Positions 1-6,710 of a DNA stretch of 8,305 nt are shown piece after piece (within the stretch, counting starts at the first letter, position 1; each line of letters opens with the position of its first letter). The translations under genes and the position numbers were made by a program. Source of the stretch: Opitutus sp. GAS368 (lineage in GTDB: Bacteria > Verrucomicrobiota > Verrucomicrobiia > Opitutales > Opitutaceae). The notes below the pieces were generated by a model, which saw nothing but the letters and a program-made list of their open reading frames with translations, was not told the origin of the DNA and made no database searches. The DNA lies in assembly GCA_945861235.1 (NCBI GenBank), contig CAMATV010000127.1, forward strand, positions 1 to 8,305, in the 5' to 3' direction.

Positions 1-248
1 CGGGAGGCGGCAAAGAGGCGAAGCTCGTCTTTCTCCCGCACGGTGCGACGACGGAAATTTTCGAGGTCGGCGACCGAACGCACGTAGCGATCGAGATTGG
101 CGGCGGTCTCCTGCTTGGCGGCGGCGATTTGGGCGGCGGCTTCTACGGAGAGCGCGGCTGCGGGTCCGGGCACGGCCGGAGTCTTCGCCGCGTCGGCGAC
201 GGCGGGCTCAGTTGGAGTGAGTGGTTCGGTGATTTCAGGCTCGGTCAT
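1..248 (-). CDS. grpE: GrpE, DnaK nucleotide exchange factor (N-terminal part, runs off the window)
   Basis: The reverse strand opens with ATG at 248 and stays open to the window edge, giving 82 complete codons. The first 40 or so residues are an acidic, Pro/Ala-rich disordered leader (MTEPEITEPLTP...), as is common in GrpE. From about residue 50 the sequence becomes helical and carries the GrpE hallmark YVRSVADLENFRRR followed by REKDELRLFA, which matches the start of the long dimerising helix. GrpE releases ADP from DnaK in the cytoplasmic chaperone cycle. The C-terminal four-helix bundle and beta domain that contact DnaK lie outside the window. The gene follows the AsmA-like gene by 23 bases on the same strand and is probably co-transcribed with it. 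No heat-shock promoter or CIRCE-type repeat is visible in the short gap, and no Shine-Dalgarno sequence precedes the ATG. Identity rests on one conserved motif and the overall layout, so it is good but not complete. Confidence 0.85.
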   Translation of the reverse strand, partial: MTEPEITEPLTPTEPAVADAAKTPAVPGPAAALSVEAAAQIAAAKQETAANLDRYVRSVADLENFRRRTVREKDELRLFAAS

Positions 249-271
249 AATGCAAAAGGGAGCGGACTAAA

Positions 272-1102
272 CTACGGCTTTTTGCTTTCTTCAAGTTTCT
301 CCCGCAGGCCCTTGAAAAAGTCGGTGGCCGTCTGCCCGGCGTCCTTGAGCAAATCTCCGCCGCGGGCTGAAGCCTCCAGTGCCGCTTTCCCCAGAGCCTG
401 ACCGAAATTCCCGGGTAGCAGTGGGCCCAGCAAGGGGCCCAGATTGACCGCGCCGACCCGACGCAGGACGTCCGGTACGAGCAGCTGTTGAGTGTCGGTG
501 ACGTTTTCGTAGCGTTGGTCGAGCCCGAGTGGAAACTCCTGCACCGTCGGTTTCCCGCCGGAGTGGTCCGCGATCACCAGGTGATCAAAACGCAGCGATA
601 AGCGGCGGATGAGGAAGGATCGCGCAGGAGGGGCGTCCGGCGTGCTCGCTGCGCCGGAGGTGGGCACCGCCGTAGCCGGCGTGCCGAACAGTGACGCCTG
701 CAATACTTCGGCGTTGGATTTGCCGTCGGCTCGCCGGACCAGCGTGACCTTGCGGACATCCACGGTGAGGACGTCGAAAACCAACCGGTCGGAGAAGAGC
801 GCCCCCACATCGGCTTCCGCGGAAAAAGCACGCAGTTCTAGGAAGTCGCCGAGCGGGAAGCTCGCCGGGTTTTTCACGACCAAGCCGCGCACCGCAATTC
901 GGCCAGAAAAGACGTTGCAGGAAAGACTCTCGACGGTCGCGTCGAAACCCGTCCGCTCGCGAAGCTGCGCCACGACTACGACGGGCAAAAGCAGCATCCA
1001 CCCGAGCGCGGTCACGGCCCCGAGCACGGTCAACAGCGCCAGCAGCTTCAGCAGGCAGCTGCCTCGTCTTCGGCCCGGGTCCCGTGGCGCCGCTGGGCTC
1101 AT
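272..1102 (-). CDS. AsmA-like membrane-anchored protein, function unknown
   Basis: 276 residues. An Arg-rich N-terminus (residues 1-15) is followed by a hydrophobic segment at about 17-46, so the protein is probably anchored in the inner membrane with its body in the periplasm. Residues 47-140 resemble the N-terminal AsmA pattern: a TG motif after the anchor (RERTGFDATVESL), a phrase like GLVVKNPASFP, a beta-rich stretch, and GKSNAEVLQ, which recalls the G-x-x-N-W-x-x-L end of AsmA repeats. A Pro/Ala-rich stretch near 140-160 leads to a second beta-rich part, and the last 45 residues look helical with a charged end. AsmA-family proteins are linked to envelope and outer-membrane lipid homeostasis, but at this length it would be a minimal member and the role here is open. 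The start at 1102 is chosen because the ATG overlaps the manA stop as ATGA, implying translational coupling, and because anything upstream in this frame is the manA gene read out of frame. Confidence 0.6.
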   Translation of the reverse strand: MSPAAPRDPGRRRGSCLLKLLALLTVLGAVTALGWMLLLPVVVVAQLRERTGFDATVESLSCNVFSGRIAVRGLVVKNPASFPLGDFLELRAFSAEADVGALFSDRLVFDVLTVDVRKVTLVRRADGKSNAEVLQASLFGTPATAVPTSGAASTPDAPPARSFLIRRLSLRFDHLVIADHSGGKPTVQEFPLGLDQRYENVTDTQQLLVPDVLRRVGAVNLGPLLGPLLPGNFGQALGKAALEASARGGDLLKDAGQTATDFFKGLREKLEESKKP

Positions 1103-2079
1103 CCCGAGAAATTTTCCGTGATGAGCAAAATTGCCATCGACTCGGCACTCAACGTAAATGCCCCGCAGTAGGGGAGCAGGAGGTTTTCGCCGCGCACCAC
1201 TTTCTGCCCAACCGCGGGGCGGCTGCCCGTGCCGTTCTCCAGACAGGTCCGCACGGTGCCGCTCACCACACTCACGAGCCGCGGCTGCTCGCCGGCCCGC
1301 AGATGTAGGCGCTCGCCGGCCCCGAGCACGACACGGCGGATGGCAAATTCCGGGCAATCGGCGATCATCCCCGACGTGGGGGTGGCCCGCACCGGCGTGG
1401 GCTCGAAGTCGTTCCAGTCGATCGAACGCAGGGATTGTCCGACGTGGAGCTGACGTGGCAACCCGTCGAGCCCGACCCGGCCCCAGTCGTAAACGCGATA
1501 AGTGGTGTCGGAATTTTGCTGGATCTCCAAAATCAAAATCCCGGCGTCGATCGCGTGCACTTGCCCGCTGCGCACGAGAATGGAATCGCCGGCCGCCACT
1601 CGAAAGTGATGCACGCACGCTTCGACGGTGTTGTCCCCAATCGCGCGTTCGAACTGCGCGCGCGTGACGCCGCGCGTGAGGCCGACGATTAAGTGCGCCT
1701 CGGGTGCCGAGTGGGCGATGTACCAGTTCTCCGTCTTGGGCTCACCACGGAGTTCAGCGGCCACCGCGGCGGGCGGGTGGACTTGCAGGCTGAGGCGCTC
1801 GCGGCAATCGAGCCATTTCACCAGAAGGGGAAACGGTTTTCCTGCCGGCCAGCGCGGGCCCATCACGTCGGCACCGTGTTGCGCGAGCAGGCTCCGGAGC
1901 GATTGGCCGTTGAACGGACCACCCACGACGATCGATTGCGCTTCCGTGCGATCGACGATCTCCCAGCTCTCGCCGATGGGTGCGCCCGACGGTAGGCTGC
2001 GCCCCAAGGCGGACTCCAGCGCACGACCGCCCCAGACGCGTTCTTGGTAGATGGGTTCAAAGCGGAGCAGATCGCGCAT
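1099..2079 (-). CDS. manA: Mannose-6-phosphate isomerase, class I (short, Bacillus ManA type)
   Basis: 326 residues, close to the 315-320 typical of the short bacterial class I enzymes such as B. subtilis ManA. It interconverts fructose 6-phosphate and mannose 6-phosphate in the cytoplasm, feeding GDP-mannose for glycan synthesis or allowing mannose use. The N-terminus has the family phrase ERVWGG (13-18) and GESWEI (36-41). Zinc ligands can be assigned by motif: Q99 and H101 in LQVHP, E117 in KTENWYI, and H175 in SGQVHAIDAG. The strongly conserved QQNSDTTYRVYDW (187-199) includes R195, the expected substrate Arg. The C-terminal half (about 230-326) is the second cupin-like barrel. It is first in a minus-strand operon with the AsmA-like gene and grpE, and is transcribed away from ftsK. 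No Shine-Dalgarno sequence precedes the ATG at 2079. All expected metal ligands are present, so it should be active. Confidence 0.95.
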   Translation of the reverse strand: MRDLLRFEPIYQERVWGGRALESALGRSLPSGAPIGESWEIVDRTEAQSIVVGGPFNGQSLRSLLAQHGADVMGPRWPAGKPFPLLVKWLDCRERLSLQVHPPAAVAAELRGEPKTENWYIAHSAPEAHLIVGLTRGVTRAQFERAIGDNTVEACVHHFRVAAGDSILVRSGQVHAIDAGILILEIQQNSDTTYRVYDWGRVGLDGLPRQLHVGQSLRSIDWNDFEPTPVRATPTSGMIADCPEFAIRRVVLGAGERLHLRAGEQPRLVSVVSGTVRTCLENGTGSRPAVGQKVVRGENLLLPYCGAFTLSAESMAILLITENFSG

Positions 2080-2181
2080 GGCGGGTTTACGAGTTTGGTG
2101 TGAAAAATTCTCCGAGGCATTTACAATTGACCGGCTCTCTTGTTAGCGTGCACTCCGCATCCAATCCGACGGCCCACACAA
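2080..2181. promoter_or_regulatory. Divergent intergenic region between manA and ftsK
   Basis: These 102 bases separate two start codons that point away from each other, so promoters for both blocks should lie here or reach into the gene ends. The middle part (about 2095-2130) is more AT-rich than its surroundings. I see no strong inverted repeat that would mark an operator, and no rho-independent terminator, as expected for a divergent region. That promoters are here is inferred from gene orientation. Confidence 0.6.
2120..2149 (+). promoter_or_regulatory. Possible weak sigma-70-type promoter for ftsK
   Basis: TTTACA at 2120-2125 could be a -35 element and TAGCGT at 2144-2149 a -10 element, with an 18-base spacer. 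Transcription would then begin near 2156, leaving a leader of about 25 bases before the ftsK ATG. TTGACC at 2127-2132 is a better -35 hexamer but has no convincing -10 at the right distance. The -10 match is poor (T, A and final T only), so this is a tentative placement. Confidence 0.25.
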
Positions 2182-4752
2182 ATGCCCAAGCCCGAGACTT
2201 CAAACTCAAACGACGGACCCTCCTTCCAAGCGCCACGCTATCGTCCACACTGGCCATCGGCGGTCGCCTGCTTTGTCTTCGGGGTATTCCTGACGGTCGC
2301 GCTGGTCGCCTACGATCCGGCGCAAAGCACGTTTCCCACGACCGCGCCGGTGCTGAAGAATCCCGTCGGCTGGATCGGGGCCAACGCCGTTTGGGCGCTC
2401 CTCTACGCTGTGGGCATGAGCACGTGGCTGCTGCCGGTATTTCTTTGCTGGATGCTCTATGTGGCGGTGCGCGCCTCGAAGCACCTGACGGGCACGCGCG
2501 TCACCGCGATGATCATTGCCTGCGTGTCGTTCGCCGCGCTCGCCGCGATGTTCAAGGAGGCCAAGTGGGCCAGCGACTACTTCCCGAATGGTCCCGGCGG
2601 TTACGTCGGCGTCACGCTCTACCATCGGCTGCTCCACGAGCCACTGGGGCCCTTTGGGGCGGGACTCCTGCTGGGCACGATCTACTGCGGCGCGCAGTTG
2701 TTTATTTTCACCAAAGACATCGGCTCCGAAGTTGAAAAAATCATGGCCGCCTTGAGTGCGTGGTGGGCCGGCCGTGGAAAAGCGAAGGCGGCCCTCGCTG
2801 AGCAGCGCGCGAAGGAAAGCCAGCTTCAGGCTAGGCAAAAAACCGCGGCTGCCGCCGTTGGTGCTGCCCATGCAGGCCTCACCCAGCCGCCGATGAATGT
2901 GGGCCCGAGCGGCAAGCAGACCTTCGTGCCCAAATCCACCGAGGAGCCGCTCACCAAGCCGCCCGCACCCCGCTCCGTGGTGGTCGCCACCGACGGTGCC
3001 GCGCCCGCCAAGCCTCCCGCCGCTCCTTTACCGCCTCCGCCCGGGAAGCCTGAGCCAAAGGTCGGGCCGGCCTTCAAACTCGCCAACGGAACCCTCGATG
3101 CACCTTCTGCCGCGGTGCCAGTCAGTCCAGTCGCGACCAGCCAGAAGGCCCTCGCCGTCGCCACCGGCCACGAGCTCAATATCATCAAGCCCGAAGAGCC
3201 CAAGAAGGCCGCGCGTATCAGTCTCCCCCAGAGCGACGACGCCACCTATCACTTTCCTCTGCTCAGCCTGCTGAAGGAGCAGGCCAAGCCCGGCATCGGC
3301 AACAGCGAGCAGGAGCATCGCACCAACGCCGAGAATCTCCTGCGCATCCTCAGTGAATTTGGCGTGGAAGTGACGTTAGGTGAGATTCACGTCGGTCCCG
3401 TCATCACCCGCTACGAAGTGGTCCCAGCCCCTGGTGTGCGCGTTGAAAAAATCGCCGGCCTCGATAAAAATATCGCCCTCGGGATGCGCGCGCAGTCGGT
3501 GCGGATCCTCGCGCCCATTCCCGGCAAAGCCGCGGTCGGTGTGGAAGTGCCCAATCAGCACCCAACGCCCGTCGGCATGCGCGAACTGCTGGAGAGTGAA
3601 GACTGGGCCAGCGCGAAGGCGGAGATTCCGATCGCACTCGGCAAAGATGTCTCCGGTCGTCCGCTCATTTCCGATCTGTCGAAGATGCCCCATTTGCTCA
3701 TCGCTGGCGCCACTGGCTCGGGCAAATCCGTTTGTATCAACTCCATCGTCGCTTCGATCCTGTATTCAAAGAGCCCGAAAGATCTGCGCCTGATTATGGT
3801 GGACCCGAAAGTGGTGGAATTGAAAATTTTCAATTCCCTGCCTCATATGCTCATCCCGGTGGTCACGGAGCCGAAGAAAGTGCCCGGCGCGCTCAAGTGG
3901 CTGCTCGGAGAAATGGAGCAGCGCTATCAGCAGTTCGCGAAGGTCAATGTCCGCAACATCGTCGGGTTCAATACCCGCAAGAAAAATGCGCCGTTCCCTC
4001 CGGCCGACGCCCAAGGTGCCCTTACCGGCGTCGATCCTCTCGCGGCCGACGATGGTCTCGAAATTCCCGAGCGCTTGCCTTACATCGTCGCGATCATCGA
4101 CGAGCTCGCCGACCTCATGATGGTCGCGCCGGCCGAAATCGAGACGAGCATCGCGCGCCTCGCTCAACTCGCCCGCGCGGCCGGTATCCACCTTATCATT
4201 GCGACCCAGCGCCCCTCGGTCAACGTCATCACCGGCGTGATCAAAGCGAACCTTCCGTCGCGCATCGCCTTCCAGGTCGCGTCGCAGGTCGACTCCCGCA
4301 CCATTCTCGACACCAAGGGCGCGGATACGTTGATCGGTCGCGGAGACATGCTGTTCTCCCCCCCCGGCACCTCGCGCCTCGTGCGCGCTCAAGGCGCGTT
4401 CGTCTCCGATGAGGAAGTCATGGAGATAGTCGAGTTCCTCAAGAAAAACGGTCCGCCTCACTATGCTCAGTCGGTCCAGCAGCAGATCGACCGCGCTGCG
4501 AAGGAAGATGAAGACGAAGATGATGAGGAGGGTGATGACGAAGCGATGGGGGACGACGGTGAGCTCTACGCGCAGGCGATCGAAGTGCTGAAGTCCACCA
4601 AACGCGCCTCGACCTCGATGATTCAACGCCGTCTTCGGATCGGCTACAATCGCGCTGCCCGCATTATGGATCTCATGGAAGAAAAGGGCGTCGTCGGTCC
4701 GGAAAACGGCTCCAGTCCGCGCGAGATCCTCGTCGATCTCGACTCGTTGTGA
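2182..4752 (+). CDS. ftsK: FtsK/SpoIIIE DNA translocase
   Basis: 856 residues from the ATG at 2182. An upstream in-frame TTG at 2140 is rejected because homologous N-termini begin just before the first membrane segment. FtsK anchors at the division septum and pumps chromosomal DNA, aiding dimer resolution at dif. Hydrophobic segments at about 24-43, 64-96 (one or two passes), 107-123 and 158-176 form the membrane domain. A Pro/Ala/Lys-rich linker spans about 195-350, far shorter than in E. coli FtsK (1329 residues in all). The motor starts near 356: Walker A is GATGSGKS (509-516), Walker B is YIVAIIDE (634-641), and RPSVNVITGVIKANLPSRIA follows. The C-terminal gamma winged helix (about 794-850) keeps the DNA-reading phrase RIGYNRAARIMDLMEEKG, so oriented translocation is expected. 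A stretch with 15 acidic residues out of 20 (775-794) separates motor from gamma. No Shine-Dalgarno sequence is seen. rodZ follows after 56 bases. Confidence 0.97.
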   Translation: MPKPETSNSNDGPSFQAPRYRPHWPSAVACFVFGVFLTVALVAYDPAQSTFPTTAPVLKNPVGWIGANAVWALLYAVGMSTWLLPVFLCWMLYVAVRASKHLTGTRVTAMIIACVSFAALAAMFKEAKWASDYFPNGPGGYVGVTLYHRLLHEPLGPFGAGLLLGTIYCGAQLFIFTKDIGSEVEKIMAALSAWWAGRGKAKAALAEQRAKESQLQARQKTAAAAVGAAHAGLTQPPMNVGPSGKQTFVPKSTEEPLTKPPAPRSVVVATDGAAPAKPPAAPLPPPPGKPEPKVGPAFKLANGTLDAPSAAVPVSPVATSQKALAVATGHELNIIKPEEPKKAARISLPQSDDATYHFPLLSLLKEQAKPGIGNSEQEHRTNAENLLRILSEFGVEVTLGEIHVGPVITRYEVVPAPGVRVEKIAGLDKNIALGMRAQSVRILAPIPGKAAVGVEVPNQHPTPVGMRELLESEDWASAKAEIPIALGKDVSGRPLISDLSKMPHLLIAGATGSGKSVCINSIVASILYSKSPKDLRLIMVDPKVVELKIFNSLPHMLIPVVTEPKKVPGALKWLLGEMEQRYQQFAKVNVRNIVGFNTRKKNAPFPPADAQGALTGVDPLAADDGLEIPERLPYIVAIIDELADLMMVAPAEIETSIARLAQLARAAGIHLIIATQRPSVNVITGVIKANLPSRIAFQVASQVDSRTILDTKGADTLIGRGDMLFSPPGTSRLVRAQGAFVSDEEVMEIVEFLKKNGPPHYAQSVQQQIDRAAKEDEDEDDEEGDDEAMGDDGELYAQAIEVLKSTKRASTSMIQRRLRIGYNRAARIMDLMEEKGVVGPENGSSPREILVDLDSL

Positions 4753-4808
4753 ACAACCCCGCGCAGTTCCTTCTTCCCCTTTCGGTTCCAACACCCTAAC
4801 CCATCCCC

Positions 4809-5639
4809 ATGCAGACTATCGGTGAACGCCTCGAGGAGGCGCGCAAAAAAAAAGGTATTTCCATTCGCGAGGCCGCCGAGGCGACTAAAATTCGCGGGGA
4901 CTACCTGCAGAAATTCGAAGGTAACCACTTCGACATCGGTCTCACCGAGATCTACACGCGCGGATTTCTGCGCAACTACGCCAATTTTCTGAAGCTCCCC
5001 GGCGACCGGGTGCTCAGCGACTATTCGGCCCTCGGGAGCGGCGAGGCGCGCCCCCGTCAGCCCAGTCGCGATGCTTACAGCCGGATCGACATCTCGGTCG
5101 CCAGCGCGGGTGAACTGAGTGATCGCGCCGCTCCCCCCGACGAAGGTGCCTCGTCCGCCGAACCGGCGCGCGCGCAGCCTCGCTATCCGCGCGGAAGCAG
5201 CAGCCTCCCGTCCGGCCCCGATCCGGCCGTGATTTTTCGCTACGTGAAATGGGCCCTCGCGGGGGTCGCGGCATTGCTCGCGGTCTGGCTCGTCTCCTCG
5301 TTGGTGAGCGGACGCAGCACCAAGCCGGCTGCGGCCGCCGCGCCCGCGCCGCCGCCGGTGGCCACCCAGCCCGCCGTCGGTACCCGCGCCGTCATTACGG
5401 CGCTCGAGGCTGTGCGGGTGCAGGTCTGGGTGAAAAACCAGGACAACAGCTACGGCGACGTGGTGTTGCCTCCGACGACTTTGGCGAAGGGCGAAACGGC
5501 CTCCTTCAACAAAGCCGGCCCCGTCTACATCTACGCGTCGGCCCAAGAAAATATCCGGATCGATTTTTCAGGAAAGCAGTTCACCCCCAGCGCCCCGCCG
5601 CACAACGTCCGCGGTGCGCTCGCGATCGAGCTGCGCTGA
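4809..5639 (+). CDS. rodZ: RodZ-like protein: N-terminal HTH, one membrane segment, periplasmic domain
   Basis: 276 residues. Residues 3-70 are a Cro/C1-type helix-turn-helix of the RodZ kind, with the typical start IGERLEEARKKKGISIREAA, then YLQKFEGNHF and YTRGFLRNYANFLKLPGD. A charged, Pro-rich linker (about 77-140) leads to a single hydrophobic segment at 148-167 preceded by R144 and K147, which favours the N-terminus in the cytoplasm. After an Ala/Pro linker (173-190) comes a beta-rich C-terminal domain of about 85 residues, with VQVWVKNQDNSYGDVVLPP and LAKGETASF resembling the RodZ DUF4115 fold. RodZ links MreB filaments to the peptidoglycan elongation machinery. The placement 56 bases after ftsK fits a cell-shape and division context; in B. 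subtilis the RodZ homologue ymfM also lies in the spoIIIE neighbourhood. No Shine-Dalgarno sequence precedes the ATG. A run of nine A bases codes for Lys13-Lys15. A DNA-binding regulator is the alternative, but the layout favours RodZ. Confidence 0.85.
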   Translation: MQTIGERLEEARKKKGISIREAAEATKIRGDYLQKFEGNHFDIGLTEIYTRGFLRNYANFLKLPGDRVLSDYSALGSGEARPRQPSRDAYSRIDISVASAGELSDRAAPPDEGASSAEPARAQPRYPRGSSSLPSGPDPAVIFRYVKWALAGVAALLAVWLVSSLVSGRSTKPAAAAAPAPPPVATQPAVGTRAVITALEAVRVQVWVKNQDNSYGDVVLPPTTLAKGETASFNKAGPVYIYASAQENIRIDFSGKQFTPSAPPHNVRGALAIELR

Positions 5640-5659
5640 GCTTCGGCACCGCGACGATT

Positions 5660-5720
5660 CAGGGTGGCGAGAGGCGCAAACCGCCCGGGGCGCGAAAAAA
5701 TTTGCGCGAGTCCCGCCCTG
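5660..5720 (+). other. Nested inverted repeats between rodZ and the epimerase gene
   Basis: The 99-base gap contains two inverted repeats, one inside the other. The outer arms are CAGGGTGG (5660-5667) and CCGCCCTG (5713-5720), which pair over 8 bases with one G-U. The inner arms are GCGCAAA (5674-5680) and TTTGCGC (5701-5707), a perfect 7-base match. Short unpaired stretches of 6 and 5 bases separate them, and the inner loop has a further GC-rich self-complementary piece (5682-5692). In RNA this could form one long stem-loop ending 18 bases before the epimerase ATG. There is no U-run after it, so it does not look like a standard rho-independent terminator. It might be a leader structure or an RNA-processing site; function is unknown. 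Confidence 0.4.
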
Positions 5721-5738
5721 CCACTTACTCGCAGATCG

Positions 5739-6659
5739 ATGGAAAAAATCTCCTATCAAGGCCAGACCCTCACCCGCTGGCGGGTCGGCAATTCCACTTT
5801 TCTCGCTGTGCCCGAAAAAGGGGCGCGCCTGATGAATTGGAACATCACTCTCGGAGACGGCTCGGTGCGCGACGTTCTCTACTGGCCCGAGGATGCCGAC
5901 CTTGCGGAGATCGCCAAGGTCCGCGGCGGCAACCCCATCCTTTTTCCGTTCAACGCCCGCTCCTTCGACCGCGGCGAAATTCATGCTTGGCGCGCCGCCG
6001 ACGGCGTGAAGCGCGCCATCCCCATGCATGGCATCGCGCGCCAAGGTGAGTTTCAGGTCACGCGGCTGGATGCGCGCGGCTTCGTCGCGCAATTCGTCCC
6101 GGACGACCAGGCGCGCGCCGTCTATCCCTTCGACTACGAGTTTACCGTCGCCTATCGCTTCGAGTCGGTCGGCCTCTCGTGCGAATTCGCCCTGAAAAAT
6201 TTGGGCGCCACCCCGCTGCCCTGGAGTGCCGGGCATCATTTCTATTTCAAGCTGCCTTGGAGCGCCGAACTTACCCGCAGCGACTACGTCATTCGCATTC
6301 CCGCGACGAAACGCCTGAAACAGGATGCCACCGGTGGTCTCATCACCGGTCCTCAGCTCAAAACGGAGGAGCCCTTGGATAACCCAGCGCTGATCGACAC
6401 CCTTCACACCGGCCTCCGCGGTCAGGCCGTTGTCTTCGGCGAAAAAGGTCGTCCGGGCGATATCTCGGTTCAGCTCGGCACCGCGCCCGTCCCGCCGTCC
6501 GATGCATGCTTTGTCACGTGGACACTCGCTGATGATTCGCCGTTTTATTGCGTCGAGCCGTGGATGGGGCCGCCCAATGCCGCCGAGCACAAGGTCGGGC
6601 TGCACTTCGTCGCCCCGGGCGAAACGCAAAAATTCGTCGTCAGCATCGCGGTTAGCTAA
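5739..6659 (+). CDS. Aldose 1-epimerase (mutarotase) family protein
   Basis: 306 residues from the ATG at 5739. A longer GTG start at 5664 would add 25 residues unlike the family and run through a possible stem-loop, so it is rejected. The family interconverts alpha and beta anomers of sugars in the cytoplasm. NPILFPFNARSFDRG (70-84) matches the early family pattern. H97 in IPMHGIAR and H167 in the GHHFYFKLPW segment (from 165) correspond to the two catalytic histidines, and E273 in YCVEPWMGPPNA to the catalytic base. All three are present, so activity is likely. The HG-x-AR form of the first motif is closer to LacX-like and hexose-6-phosphate mutarotase-like members than to E. coli GalM, so the substrate could be a free or a phosphorylated hexose; I therefore give no symbol. 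No other galactose gene is nearby. It starts 99 bases after rodZ, ends 51 bases before tatA, and has no visible Shine-Dalgarno sequence. Confidence 0.85.
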   Translation: MEKISYQGQTLTRWRVGNSTFLAVPEKGARLMNWNITLGDGSVRDVLYWPEDADLAEIAKVRGGNPILFPFNARSFDRGEIHAWRAADGVKRAIPMHGIARQGEFQVTRLDARGFVAQFVPDDQARAVYPFDYEFTVAYRFESVGLSCEFALKNLGATPLPWSAGHHFYFKLPWSAELTRSDYVIRIPATKRLKQDATGGLITGPQLKTEEPLDNPALIDTLHTGLRGQAVVFGEKGRPGDISVQLGTAPVPPSDACFVTWTLADDSPFYCVEPWMGPPNAAEHKVGLHFVAPGETQKFVVSIAVS

Positions 6660-6678
6660 CCGGCGATTTTAGCGGTTA
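6649..6678 (+). promoter_or_regulatory. Palindrome and repeated TAACCG/CGGTTA half-sites before tatA
   Basis: CGGTTAGCTAACCG (6649-6662) is a perfect 14-base palindrome spanning the epimerase stop codon (TAA, 6657-6659). A further CGGTTA lies at 6673-6678, so the middle TAACCG (6657-6662) can pair either with the arm before it or with the one after it (10-base loop). A T-rich piece (ATTTTCT) follows at once. It could be an operator with three half-sites, a weak terminator, or two competing hairpins ahead of tatA; the sequence does not decide between these. Confidence 0.35.
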
Positions 6679-6710
6679 CATTTTCTGCAATCACCCCTCA
6701 GATTTCTGCC

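Noticed and set aside
249..271. Possible terminator or heat-shock element between the AsmA-like gene and grpE
   Set aside because: Only 23 bases, with no inverted repeat or promoter-like hexamers.
1103..1618. Longer N-terminal extension of the AsmA-like reading frame (up to 448 residues)
   Set aside because: This part overlaps manA in another frame, is Arg/Pro-rich and lacks any family pattern; the ATGA overlap at 1102 gives a much better start.
2140..2181. TTG start 14 codons upstream of the chosen ftsK start
   Set aside because: TTG is a weaker start, the extra residues do not look like an FtsK N-terminus, and it would overlap the likely promoter.
1980..2735. 251-residue plus-strand frame across the manA start and the ftsK membrane domain
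   Set aside because: It spans the ends of two well-supported genes in a different frame and has no family features.
3766..4794. 342-residue open frame antisense to ftsK
   Set aside because: It lies wholly opposite the conserved FtsK motor and gamma domain; the product is charged with no recognisable motif. Long antisense frames are expected in GC-rich coding DNA.
4753..4808. Possible terminator between ftsK and rodZ
   Set aside because: The 56 bases are pyrimidine-rich with only a tiny GTTGT/ACAAC repeat (2-base loop) at the ftsK stop; no stem plus U-run is present.
5664..5738. GTG start giving a longer epimerase
   Set aside because: The 25 extra residues are Arg/Pro-rich, unlike the family, and coincide with the nested inverted repeats.
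5568..6629. 353-residue open frame antisense to the epimerase gene
   Set aside because: It mirrors a gene with all catalytic residues in place and shows no domain of its own.
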